Assembly (NCBI RefSeq): GCF_026012015.1
Contig: NZ_BRXR01000001.1
Coordinates: forward strand, 3,869,501-3,933,500
Direction of reading: 5' to 3'
Source of the DNA: Clostridium omnivorum
Lineage (GTDB): Bacteria; Bacillota; Clostridia; Clostridiales; Clostridiaceae
DNA: 64,000 bases
This document shows, piece by piece, positions 8,472-17,310 of this stretch. How positions within the stretch are numbered: the stretch's first letter is position 1; each line of letters begins with the position of its first letter. Below the pieces are notes generated by a model that saw only the letters and a list, made by a program, of their open reading frames with translations, searched no databases and was not told where the DNA came from. The position numbers were made by a program, and so were the translations under genes.

Positions 8472-8506
8472 AAAACATCGCAAGTAAACTTGCGATGTTT
8501 TTTAGA
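8472..8506. terminator. bidirectional terminator between ndk and the HesB-like gene
   Basis: AAAACATCGCAAG and CTTGCGATGTTTT form a perfect stem with a TAAA loop, T-run on the + side and A-run on the other. The stop codon of the minus-strand gene (8502-8504) lies in its right flank. Confidence 0.9.
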
Positions 8507-8909
8507 ATTTCGAGCATCCTTTACAATTTTTCTCGCTGCCGCAATTATTTCCATTACCATGACAGGAACCGCTGTTATTTCCGCAGCCTTTAGTACAGGT
8601 GCTACAATTTTTGTACAAAGGCTTAATAGGCTCAGTCTTTATCATAAAATTACCTTCTCTATATACTAAGGTTATTTCTTTTATATTTTCACTTACTTCA
8701 CTATCATAAATAACTGGAAGTTCATCAATCATACATATTGTATCTTTAGGTGCAGCATTATCAAGATACAATTCAATCTTATTACTTCCGCAGCAGCCAT
8801 CTTTGTATGAAAAGCGAAGATGGGAAAATTCTTTTACTTCATCTAGTATTTCAATTGCTCTAACATAGGCTTCTTCTGAGATTTTAATTTTAACTTTTGT
8901 ATTCATCAT
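8502..8909 (-). CDS. HesB/IscA-like protein with Cys-rich C-terminal tail
   Basis: A 135-residue protein. Residues about 1-95 resemble the HesB/IscA fold used in Fe-S cluster carriers: VKIKISEEAYVRAIEIL opening, FSYKDGCCGSNKIEL in the centre and a VIYDS strand. The classic C-x-n-CGC triad is not complete; the only Cys in the fold are the CC pair near 39 and one at about 60. The last 35 residues instead hold seven Cys in short repeats (CSTCTKGC, GSCHGNGNNC, NCKGC). The tail could bind metal or a cluster. The start ATG overlaps the stop of the upstream pncB gene (ATGA), implying translational coupling; ATG 8906 is a second possible start. Confidence 0.65.
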   Translation of the reverse strand: MMNTKVKIKISEEAYVRAIEILDEVKEFSHLRFSYKDGCCGSNKIELYLDNAAPKDTICMIDELPVIYDSEVSENIKEITLVYREGNFMIKTEPIKPLYKNCSTCTKGCGNNSGSCHGNGNNCGSEKNCKGCSKF

Positions 8910-10396
8910 TTTTCATCCGATTCTTCAAATATATCTGTGTACTGGTGAAGTAAGTTTTGCTTTAAGTTCCACAGGTTTGTTGATAAATCAACATAATAAG
9001 TATGAGGATTTTCAAGTCTTAAAACCTCTGGCCACAGCTTTTCTACTTCCTGTTTTGCATAATCTCTTATTTCCATAACTTCAGGACTTTCATACACTGG
9101 TACTCCGTTATCAAATATTTTAACCATTAATTCCTTTGCATAAAAGTTTTTAACCCTTTTTCTCTTCCAGGTATATACTGGATTAAATAGTTCAAGGGAT
9201 TTTGATTCATTTATATTTTCATCATTAAGTGTAATTAGGTCTGCTATTGCTTTATCTGAATTTTTATCAAATATTCTATAAATCTTTTTAAAGCCAGGAT
9301 TAGTGATTTTTTCTTCATTCTCACTTATTTTAATTTTAGGAATAATTTCGTTATCATCTTCGATTGCTACAAGCTTATAAACACCACCAAAAACAGGCTC
9401 TGATTTAGCAGTAATAAGCCTTTCACCTACACCAAAGGCATCAATTTTAGCTCCTTGAGATAATACATCTCTTATTATATACTCATCTAGTGAATTTGAT
9501 ATAACAATATTAACATCTTCATAGCCAGCAGCATCCAACATTTCTCTACATTTTTTAGTAAGATAAGTAATATCGCCGCTGTCTATTCTCACACCCTTTG
9601 GTCTGTGACCTAAGGGTTTAAGAATTTCATCAAAAACTTTTATCGCATTAGGTAGTCCAGATTTAAGTACATTATAAGTATCTATTAGTAATGTACAATT
9701 ATCTGGGTAGGTTTTTGCCCAAGCTGCGAAGGCTTCATATTCATTTGGGAATAATTGAACCCAACTGTGTGCCATAGTTCCTGCAGCTGGTATACCAAAC
9801 ATCTCTTCCGCAATTGTACAAGCAGAAGAAGAACAGCCTCCAATCATTGCAGCTCTTGCACCATATATTGCACCATCATAACCCTGGGCCCTTCTTGAAC
9901 CAAATTCCATAACAGGCTTTCCTTCGGCTGAACGGCATATTCTATTAGCTTTAGTTGCAATAAGAGTTTGATGATTTATTGTAAGAAGTATCATGGTTTC
10001 AACAAATTGTGCTTGAATAATAGGCCCACGAACTATTACTAGAGGTTCATTTGGCAACACGGGATTACCTTCAGGAATTGCCCAAACATCGCAAGTAAAC
10101 TTAAAGTTTTCTAGGTAGTTTAAGAACTTTTCAGAAAATGAATTTTTACTTCTTAAATACTCTATATCATCTTCTGTAAAGGTTAATGAGGATAAATATT
10201 CTATAAGCTGTTGAACTCCCGCCATAATGCAGTATCCACCGCCATCAGGAACTCTTCTAAAGAACATATCAAAATAGGCGATTTTTTCACCTACATTGTT
10301 ATCTAAATAACCATTTGCCATGGTTAATTCATAAAAATCTACCAACATGGTAAGATTTCTTCCATTTCTTATATTGAAATTTTTATTATATTCCAT
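8906..10396 (-). CDS. pncB: nicotinate phosphoribosyltransferase
   Basis: A 496-residue enzyme that joins nicotinate and PRPP to form nicotinate mononucleotide in NAD salvage, in the cytoplasm. The start is ATG 10396 behind TTAGGAGAG; an earlier in-frame start at 10432 adds 12 residues lacking a ribosome site. Family marks include LVDFYELTMANGYL at the start, FFRRVPDGGGYCIMAG, the EFGSRRAQGYDGA substrate loop, GTMAHSWVQLF with the catalytic His, and VRIDSGDITYL. It is coupled to the HesB-like gene. A second niacin-related candidate, an ECF S component, lies at 27.8 kb. Confidence 0.93.
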   Translation of the reverse strand: MEYNKNFNIRNGRNLTMLVDFYELTMANGYLDNNVGEKIAYFDMFFRRVPDGGGYCIMAGVQQLIEYLSSLTFTEDDIEYLRSKNSFSEKFLNYLENFKFTCDVWAIPEGNPVLPNEPLVIVRGPIIQAQFVETMILLTINHQTLIATKANRICRSAEGKPVMEFGSRRAQGYDGAIYGARAAMIGGCSSSACTIAEEMFGIPAAGTMAHSWVQLFPNEYEAFAAWAKTYPDNCTLLIDTYNVLKSGLPNAIKVFDEILKPLGHRPKGVRIDSGDITYLTKKCREMLDAAGYEDVNIVISNSLDEYIIRDVLSQGAKIDAFGVGERLITAKSEPVFGGVYKLVAIEDDNEIIPKIKISENEEKITNPGFKKIYRIFDKNSDKAIADLITLNDENINESKSLELFNPVYTWKRKRVKNFYAKELMVKIFDNGVPVYESPEVMEIRDYAKQEVEKLWPEVLRLENPHTYYVDLSTNLWNLKQNLLHQYTDIFEESDEK

Positions 10397-10578
10397 GTTC
10401 GTCTCTCCTAAACCTGTAATATTTTTTATCATCTTTATTTTAAACCTGGATGCTAATTATTACAACCATTTTTATTATATGAATATCAACAGATAATAAT
10501 TATTTTAACATTAAAATTTTGATTAGATATTTGTTTTGATGGTATAATGTTTTAATGTGAAACAGAGGTGAGCAGCAG

Positions 10579-12774
10579 ATGTCCAAAGGACTTTTAAAAA
10601 GTGAATTTTGTGAACTTAGAGATAAAATAATTGAATCTAAATTTAAACATTTAAATAATGAGCAGAGAACTGCTGTGTTAACAAGCAGTAGAAATTTATT
10701 ATTAATTGCGTGTCCTGGGTCTGGCAAAACCACTGTATTAGTGAATAGACTTCTGTACCTTACTAAATTTGGAGAAGTTTATAATAAGAATGAGGCACCA
10801 GAAAATTTAACTATAGACGATATAAAACTGTTAAAGGCTTTTATAAGGGATAATAGGGGCAGCGCAAATATAACAGGAAGATTGCAGCAGCTTCTTGAAT
10901 ATAGAGCAGTAAATCCTGGCAACATAATTGTAATTACATTTACTAAAGCTGCAGCGCTGAATATGAAACAAAGGTATGAAAAGATGAATAGCAACAATAG
11001 ATTACCTTTCTTTGGTACCTTTCATGGATTATTTTACAAAATATTGTTGAAAGGCTTTGGTGAAATTAAGATATTGGAACCATCAGAAGCCTATAGGCTA
11101 ATCTTTAATACACTTACAGAATATTTAGATGATATTAGTGAAGAAAAGGTTAAGGAAGTGCTAAACAATATTTCACTAATAAAAAGTAGTGGTACTCCTA
11201 TAGAAAATTTTGATTCAGGAATGGATAAAAACATTTTTATTGGTTGCTATAATAATTATGAAAGCTACAAGACAGAAAAAGGGCTTATGGATTTTGATGA
11301 TCTTCAAATAAATTGTAAAAAGTTATTCATAGAAAATCCAGAGGTTTTAGACTTTTATAGAAGAGGCTTTAAATACATGCTTGTAGATGAATTCCAAGAT
11401 TGTGATATACTTCAAATCCAGCTGTTAAGGCTTTTAAATGAAAAAAATTCTATTTTTGCAGTAGGTGACGAGGATCAGTGCATATACGGGTTTAGAGGTT
11501 CCAGACCAGATTGTATGGTGGATTTCAATTATTATTTTAAAGATAGCAATAAACTAGAGCTTTCAACAAATTATAGAAGTCATGAAAATGTTATTACTAG
11601 TGCTCTAAATTTAATTGAAAATAATAAGATTCGATATAAAAAAAGTATGGTAGCTAGTAAAAATAATTCTAAACTTATTAGAGTTTCAGGCTGCAGTGAT
11701 GAAAGCAGTGAGAGTGATGAAATTGCCTTGGAAATACAAAAACTCAAGGAAATAGGAAGTTATAATTATAGCGATAGTGCAGTGCTTTACAGAACTAATA
11801 TGGAAAGCAGAAGTATAATTGATGCATTTATTAGAAAAAAGGTACCTTTTAAGCTGCTTGATAAAGAATATAATTTTTTTGAACATTTCATAAGTAAAGA
11901 TATTATAGCTTATTTGAAACTAAGCATTGATAAAACAGATAGAGATAGCTTTATGAAAATTATTAATAAACCCTTTAGATATGTTAGTAAGATTACACTG
12001 GATAAGCTAAAAGCTTGTACAGTACAAGAAGATTGCTTTGAGTTTATAAAAGGTTTAGAATCAACACCTGTATTTCAAATTAAAAGTTTGGATACCTTAA
12101 GAAAGGATATTCATAATTTAAATAAAATGTCACTTGCAGGGGCTATTAATTATATAATTACTGATTTGGGATATCATGATTATATAGTTCAGTATTGCTC
12201 AAAATTTAAAACTGATGTATCTGAACTTGAGGAAATTTTAGAAGAATTTAAACAGGCGGCATCAGAATTTAATACAATAATAACGTTCCTTGTACATGTA
12301 GATAAGGTAAAAGAGGAACTACAAAAAAATAAGAAAAAGCATAATGAAGATAGTGTTATTTTAAGCACAATTCATGGTGTAAAAGGAATGGAATTCAAAA
12401 ATGTTTTTATAATAAATTGTAACGAAGAAAACATACCTCATGCTAATAGTATTCCGGATAATGAAGAAGAGGAGAGAAGGTTGTTTTATGTTGGAATCAC
12501 AAGAACAATTGATAACTTGTTCTTGTTTGCTCCAAGAATGGTTAGAGGTAAGCTCAAAGAGCCTTCTAGATTTATTGGTGAATGTAAATTTCAGCTTCAC
12601 ACACTGAAACATGAGTTTGGGATAGGAGATAAGGTAATTCATAATACATTTGGTGAAGGTGAAGTAATTAATATTAATAATAAAGAAATAGATATAAAGT
12701 TTAGTGATGATATTATAAGAAAGTTTGATATATATGTAGTCTATAATAATAGACTTTTAAAAAAGGTAGGATAA
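10579..12774 (+). CDS. UvrD/PcrA-like superfamily I DNA helicase
   Basis: A 731-residue protein with ribosome site AGAGGTGA. SF1 motifs in order: Q-motif NNEQRTAVL, Walker A CPGSGKT (45-51), Ia ITFTKAAALNMKQRY, II MLVDEFQDCDILQ, III GDEDQCIYGFRGS, IV STNYRSHENV, V STIHGVKGMEFKNVF and VI RRLFYVGITRTIDNLFLF. The C-terminus (FGIGDKVIHNTFGEGEV) is the PcrA-type tail domain that contacts RNA polymerase or DNA. The stretch between Walker A and Ia is about 50 residues longer than in PcrA, so this is a divergent paralogue, not clearly the main PcrA. Expected role: 3'-5' unwinding in repair or conflict removal. Confidence 0.88.
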   Translation: MSKGLLKSEFCELRDKIIESKFKHLNNEQRTAVLTSSRNLLLIACPGSGKTTVLVNRLLYLTKFGEVYNKNEAPENLTIDDIKLLKAFIRDNRGSANITGRLQQLLEYRAVNPGNIIVITFTKAAALNMKQRYEKMNSNNRLPFFGTFHGLFYKILLKGFGEIKILEPSEAYRLIFNTLTEYLDDISEEKVKEVLNNISLIKSSGTPIENFDSGMDKNIFIGCYNNYESYKTEKGLMDFDDLQINCKKLFIENPEVLDFYRRGFKYMLVDEFQDCDILQIQLLRLLNEKNSIFAVGDEDQCIYGFRGSRPDCMVDFNYYFKDSNKLELSTNYRSHENVITSALNLIENNKIRYKKSMVASKNNSKLIRVSGCSDESSESDEIALEIQKLKEIGSYNYSDSAVLYRTNMESRSIIDAFIRKKVPFKLLDKEYNFFEHFISKDIIAYLKLSIDKTDRDSFMKIINKPFRYVSKITLDKLKACTVQEDCFEFIKGLESTPVFQIKSLDTLRKDIHNLNKMSLAGAINYIITDLGYHDYIVQYCSKFKTDVSELEEILEEFKQAASEFNTIITFLVHVDKVKEELQKNKKKHNEDSVILSTIHGVKGMEFKNVFIINCNEENIPHANSIPDNEEEERRLFYVGITRTIDNLFLFAPRMVRGKLKEPSRFIGECKFQLHTLKHEFGIGDKVIHNTFGEGEVININNKEIDIKFSDDIIRKFDIYVVYNNRLLKKVG

Positions 12775-12845
12775 ATGTGGGATATTCTCATAAAATATCG
12801 TGTTTTGTTGAATCTTAGGATGTAATAATATATAATTTATTATAT

Positions 12846-12876
12846 AGCTCATATTCTAAGAATATGGGCTTTTGAA
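12846..12876 (+). terminator. terminator after the helicase gene
   Basis: GCTCATATTC pairs with GAATATGGGC around TAA, followed by TTTTG. Confidence 0.6.
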
Positions 12877-12927
12877 ATATTTGTAGTAGAGAGTCAATTG
12901 CTTTTATATATAAAAGGGGGAATAAAT

Positions 12928-15006
12928 GTGGAACTAACAAATATTAATCTTCAAGATGTAATATTTGCTTTAGATATTGGAACTAGAAGTGTAATAGGAA
13001 CCTTAGGAATAGTTAAAGATAAAAAGTTTGTAGTTATTTCTGAAAGCTACGTTGAGCATCAGGAAAGATCAATGATAGATGGTCAGATACACGATATCTC
13101 TTTGGTGGCTTCTGCTGTTATGCAAGTAAAAAAAGAACTTGAAGCAGATACAGGAATTAAGTTGAAAAATGTGTCAATTGCAGCAGCTGGAAGGTTCTTA
13201 AGGACTACAGTGGCTAAGGTTGAAATAGACTTAGATAAGAATAGAGAAATCGACAAAGAAGTGATAAGAAGTATTGAGTTAACTGCTGTTAAGAAAGCTG
13301 AAGAACAAATTAACAAACAGACAGAGGGAAAACTTTACTGTGTAGGATACAGCGTAAAAAATTACTATCTTAATGAATATGTTATATCAAATCTACAATC
13401 TCATAAAGGTGAAAGCGCAGGGGTGGAAATAATTGCAACCTTTCTACCAAGATCCGTTGTGGATAGTCTTTATGCAGTAATAGATAAGGTAAATCTTTCA
13501 GTAATTAATCTAACTCTAGAGCCAATAGCAGCTATGGAGGCAGCCATACCACAAAGTCTTAGACTGCTTAATTTAGCCTTAGTGGATATTGGAGCTGGAA
13601 CTTCTGATATAGCTATAAGCAGTAAGGATAGTATAAGCGCATATGGAATGGTGCCAATAGCTGGAGATGAAGTAACAGAAGCTATTGCTCAAGGCTATTT
13701 GGTGGATTTTAATACTGCTGAAAAAATAAAAAGAGAATGTTCATTAAAGGAAACTGTTGTGTATACTGATGTATTAGGGTTTGAAAATGAGATTTCCTCT
13801 GAAGAAATAATTAAAGTAATATTACCTATAGTTGAAAAAATTTCAGCAGAGGTAAGTTCACGTATAATAGAGCTCAATGGAGGTAAGGCTCCTAATGCTG
13901 TTTTTTTGGTTGGAGGTGGAGCACATACACCTAAGCTAAAAGAATTTATAGGTGAAAAGCTTAATTTACCTGCACAAAGGCTTGCTATAAAAGGCAGGGA
14001 TGCAGTTCAGGATTGTGTCTGTCTTGATAATGAGCTTGGAAGCACTGGTGTAACAGTACTTGGTATTGCTCTTACTAGTATTAAAAAATTAGGACACGAT
14101 TTCATTGATGTAAATTTAAATGGCAGCGTTATAAGCCTATTTAATTCACATAAGCATACTGTAATGGATGTTATGGTTCAAGGTGGAATAAATCCAAAAA
14201 TTCTTCTAGGGAAGAACGGCAAAAATATCAAGTTTGTATTAAATGATATTAAAAGAATAGCATTTGGTTCTTTAGCAACAAATGCTATAGTTACAATAAA
14301 TGGGGTGGAGGCCAGCATAGATTCTGAAATAAAAGAAGGAGATAATATTGACCTAGTTTATGCAAAAGATGGTGCTGATGCAAATCCTAAAATATATGAA
14401 TATGTAAGAAAAATAGATTCTATAAGCTTTTATATAGATGACATAATAAGAAATATGGAACCAGTTGCTTTAATAAATGGAAATAGAGTGGCTCTTAAAG
14501 AAGAAATTTCAGAGGGAGATTCTGTGGAAATTAAATATATTGAAACCCTAGGAGATTATTTGAAATATTTTGATGATAACCAGGAAAACTATAGATTCTT
14601 TTTGAAGGATAGTGAAATTAATAATGATTATATTATAAAAGAAGGAGACAGAATATATAGGACAGTTAAAGAAAAGCAGATAGATGAAGCAGTAATAGAA
14701 GATGATAGTAATGGTATTAAATATGAAGAGATGGAAAGTGAAGTAAAGGCAATAGTAGAAAATAAAGAAAAAGACACACTGGTGATAAAAAATGAAGAAG
14801 ACAGCAATGAAATGGCTATTAGTGTAAATGGTAAAAATGTAATTTTGAAAGGTAAAAAAGAATATATTTTTGTAGACATATTTGACTATATAAACTTTGA
14901 TTTGACGGTAGCTAAGGGAACCTTAGTGCTAAAGCTTAATGAAAATAAAGCAGCATATTATGATAGGCTTAATAAAGGTGACCAAATAGAAGTTTATTGG
15001 GAATAG
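12928..15006 (+). CDS. FtsA-like actin-fold protein with C-terminal repeat modules
   Basis: A 693-residue protein. GTG 12928 follows AAAGGGGGA; a TTG at 12898 is upstream of it and less likely. Residues about 8-390 are an FtsA/PilM-type ASKHA fold: phosphate-1 loop ALDIGTRSVIG, a 1C-like segment, phosphate-2 LALVDIGAGTSDIAI, and adenosine motif FLVGGGAHTP. Unlike division FtsA (about 420 residues, membrane-binding amphipathic tail), it carries about 300 more residues containing at least four short beta-type repeats with the pattern xx-EGD-x-I/V-x-x-x-Y. Clostridia are known to have such long FtsA-domain paralogues; role unknown, perhaps envelope-linked. It is followed 10 nt later by the M20 gene. 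Confidence 0.8.
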   Translation: MELTNINLQDVIFALDIGTRSVIGTLGIVKDKKFVVISESYVEHQERSMIDGQIHDISLVASAVMQVKKELEADTGIKLKNVSIAAAGRFLRTTVAKVEIDLDKNREIDKEVIRSIELTAVKKAEEQINKQTEGKLYCVGYSVKNYYLNEYVISNLQSHKGESAGVEIIATFLPRSVVDSLYAVIDKVNLSVINLTLEPIAAMEAAIPQSLRLLNLALVDIGAGTSDIAISSKDSISAYGMVPIAGDEVTEAIAQGYLVDFNTAEKIKRECSLKETVVYTDVLGFENEISSEEIIKVILPIVEKISAEVSSRIIELNGGKAPNAVFLVGGGAHTPKLKEFIGEKLNLPAQRLAIKGRDAVQDCVCLDNELGSTGVTVLGIALTSIKKLGHDFIDVNLNGSVISLFNSHKHTVMDVMVQGGINPKILLGKNGKNIKFVLNDIKRIAFGSLATNAIVTINGVEASIDSEIKEGDNIDLVYAKDGADANPKIYEYVRKIDSISFYIDDIIRNMEPVALINGNRVALKEEISEGDSVEIKYIETLGDYLKYFDDNQENYRFFLKDSEINNDYIIKEGDRIYRTVKEKQIDEAVIEDDSNGIKYEEMESEVKAIVENKEKDTLVIKNEEDSNEMAISVNGKNVILKGKKEYIFVDIFDYINFDLTVAKGTLVLKLNENKAAYYDRLNKGDQIEVYWE

Positions 15007-15016
15007 GGGTGAAGGA

Positions 15017-16186
15017 ATGATAAATTTTTTGGAAAAAGCTCTAGAGATACAATCTGAGTTAGTTGCATGGAGAAGAGACTTTCATGAGAATCCAGAACTT
15101 GGTTTTGAGGAATATAGAACTTCAGAAAAAATAAAAGAATTTTTGAAGAGTGAGGGGATAGAATATAAGGAGCTTGCAAACACGGGAATTTGCGCAATTA
15201 TAAAAGGAAATGGCACTAAAACTATTGCTTTAAGAGGAGATATAGATGCACTTCCACTTGAAGACAAAAAGGCTGCAGATTATTCTTCAAAAATACATGG
15301 AAAAATGCATGCTTGTGGACATGATGCTCACACTACTATATTAATGGGCGCGGCAAAAATACTTAATAGTATAAAAGATAAGCTTAATGGTAATGTGAAA
15401 CTAATCTTTGAACCTGCTGAAGAAACAGTTGGTGGAGCAAGGTTTATGATTAAAGAAGGAGCACTAAATAATCCTTCTGTGGATGCTGTAATAGGACTTC
15501 ATGTAAATGAGGAGATTAAAGCTGGTCATATTGGGGTTAAGAGGGGTGTAGTGAATGCTGCTTCTAATCCTTTTACAATTATTATAAAAGGAAAGGGTGC
15601 ACATGGTGCACATCCAGACACAGGCATTGACCCTGTAGTAATTGCAAGTAATGTAATAATGGCACTGCAGACAATTGTGAGTAGGGAGATACCTCCCACA
15701 GATCCAGCTGTAATTACTGTAGGAACAATACATGGGGGAACAGCACAGAATATAATACCTGAGGAGGTTACTATTTCTGGTGTTATTAGAACATTAAGAA
15801 CTGAACATAGAGCTTATGTTAAGCAAAGACTTGTTGAAGTTGTTAATGGTATAACATCTTCCATGAGAGGCAGCTGTGAAATTAAAATAGAAGAAAGCTA
15901 TCCTTGCTTATACAATGACGATTACATGATAACTCTTGTTGAAAGTTCAGCAAAAGAAATAATAGGTCCTGAAGCCATAGAAACTTTGGATAAGCCTAGT
16001 ATGGGAGTAGAGAGCTTTGCATACTTTTCTATGGAGGTGCCTTCTGCATTTTATTTTTTAGGTGTGCGTAACGAAGAAAAGGGAATTATTCATCCAGCTC
16101 ATGGATGCTTATTTGATATTGATGAAGAGGCACTACCTATAGGAGTTGCAATACAGTGCAAGGCAGCTTTTGATTTTTTATCTTAA
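15017..16186 (+). CDS. M20-family amidohydrolase (hippurate hydrolase/aminoacylase type)
   Basis: A 389-residue metallopeptidase-fold enzyme that removes N-acyl groups from amino acids. Metal-site motifs: ALRGDIDALP (Asp near 75), HACGHDAHT (98-106, with the Cys ligand typical of the M20D branch) and EPAEETVGGA (catalytic Glu pair). The dimerisation domain sits at about 185-295 (GKGAHGAHPDTGIDP). The last ligand His is in HPAHGC near 360. No signal peptide, so cytoplasmic. Starts 10 nt after the FtsA-like gene with GGTGAAGGA as ribosome site, so probably co-transcribed. The exact substrate cannot be told from sequence. Confidence 0.9.
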   Translation: MINFLEKALEIQSELVAWRRDFHENPELGFEEYRTSEKIKEFLKSEGIEYKELANTGICAIIKGNGTKTIALRGDIDALPLEDKKAADYSSKIHGKMHACGHDAHTTILMGAAKILNSIKDKLNGNVKLIFEPAEETVGGARFMIKEGALNNPSVDAVIGLHVNEEIKAGHIGVKRGVVNAASNPFTIIIKGKGAHGAHPDTGIDPVVIASNVIMALQTIVSREIPPTDPAVITVGTIHGGTAQNIIPEEVTISGVIRTLRTEHRAYVKQRLVEVVNGITSSMRGSCEIKIEESYPCLYNDDYMITLVESSAKEIIGPEAIETLDKPSMGVESFAYFSMEVPSAFYFLGVRNEEKGIIHPAHGCLFDIDEEALPIGVAIQCKAAFDFLS

Positions 16187-16294
16187 AAAAGTTAATTTAA
16201 GCATTAACAGAAAGTTATTAGTCTAAAGCATTGCTTTAGGAGATAATAATGATATATAATTAGTTGTTAAATTATTGCTAGGAGTGAACAACAT

Positions 16295-17254
16295 ATGAGA
16301 ATAGAAATTGGAGCTAATGAAGCTGGTCAGAGATTAGATAAATTTACGAGAAAATGGATGAAGGATGTACCACTAAGTGCTATTTATAAAGCAATACGAA
16401 AAGGGGATATAAAGATAAATGGAAAGAAGTCAAAGGAAAAGTATTTTCTTCAAGAAGGAGATGTGCTTGAAACCAGGGATATAACTTCTTCTGTTAAAAA
16501 AGAAAAATTCCAAAGGATAAATAATAATGATAAATTAAAAATAATCTATGAGGACGACAATATGCTCCTTGTAGAAAAATGGCCGGGGGTTTTAGTGCAT
16601 TCCGATAAAAACAATGGTGAGCCAACACTTACGGACTATGTACTGTCTTACTTGTATGACAAAGGAGATTATACTCCTGAGAAAGAAATTACATTTACAC
16701 CAGCACCATGCAATAGACTAGATAGAAACACTTCGGGCATGGTTATATTTGGCAAAAATTTTGAAAGCTTAAAGCTTCTTAACGAAATGATTAGAGAGAG
16801 AAAAATAAAAAAATATTATTCGGCTTTAGTTAAGGGAAGAATAAGCGATGGTGTTTATGAAGCTTATATATCAAAAGATGAAGACTCTAATACTTCTAAG
16901 ATATATGACAGTAAAAAACCAAATACTAAAAGAATTGCTATGGAAGTAAAAACTGCTCAAAGCTGCGGAACTTTTTCATTAATAGAAATTGATCTTATTA
17001 CTGGAAGAAGCCATCAGTTAAGAGCCCATCTATCACATTTAGGAAACCCTATTGTAGGAGACCCTAAATATGGAGAATCAAAAATAAATAGTTTTTTCTT
17101 TAATAAATATGGAGTAAACTACCAATTTTTATATGCATTTAAATTAATCTTCAAGGATTGCCCTGATAAGTTTAGTTACTTGGAGAATAAAACTATTGCA
17201 GAAGCACTTCCTCCAGTACTAAAAAAGATGAAAACAGATGTATTTAAATTTTAA
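16295..17254 (+). CDS. RluA-family pseudouridine synthase
   Basis: A 319-residue RNA-modifying enzyme. The N-terminal S4 RNA-binding domain (about 1-65) includes GQRLDKFTRKWM and IRKGDIKINGKK. The catalytic domain has the RluA motif II NRLDRNTSGMVIF, with the catalytic Asp at the second D-bearing position, and the later ITGRSHQLRAHLSHLGNPIVGD motif region. The target uridine (23S rRNA RluC/RluD-like, or other) cannot be assigned. The GGAGTGAAC ribosome site supports ATG 16295. Confidence 0.9.
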   Translation: MRIEIGANEAGQRLDKFTRKWMKDVPLSAIYKAIRKGDIKINGKKSKEKYFLQEGDVLETRDITSSVKKEKFQRINNNDKLKIIYEDDNMLLVEKWPGVLVHSDKNNGEPTLTDYVLSYLYDKGDYTPEKEITFTPAPCNRLDRNTSGMVIFGKNFESLKLLNEMIRERKIKKYYSALVKGRISDGVYEAYISKDEDSNTSKIYDSKKPNTKRIAMEVKTAQSCGTFSLIEIDLITGRSHQLRAHLSHLGNPIVGDPKYGESKINSFFFNKYGVNYQFLYAFKLIFKDCPDKFSYLENKTIAEALPPVLKKMKTDVFKF

Positions 17255-17258
17255 CACT

Positions 17259-17290
17259 GACAGTGCTTGCTTTTGCAGGCACTGTCCTTT
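17259..17290 (+). terminator. hairpin between the pseudouridine synthase and flippase genes
   Basis: GACAGTGC (17259-17266) pairs with GCACTGTC (17279-17286), with an inner GC/GC step. Only CTTTG follows, so it is a partial terminator or attenuator. Confidence 0.55.
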
Positions 17291-17310
17291 GAGTTGAAAA
17301 GGAGAAATCT

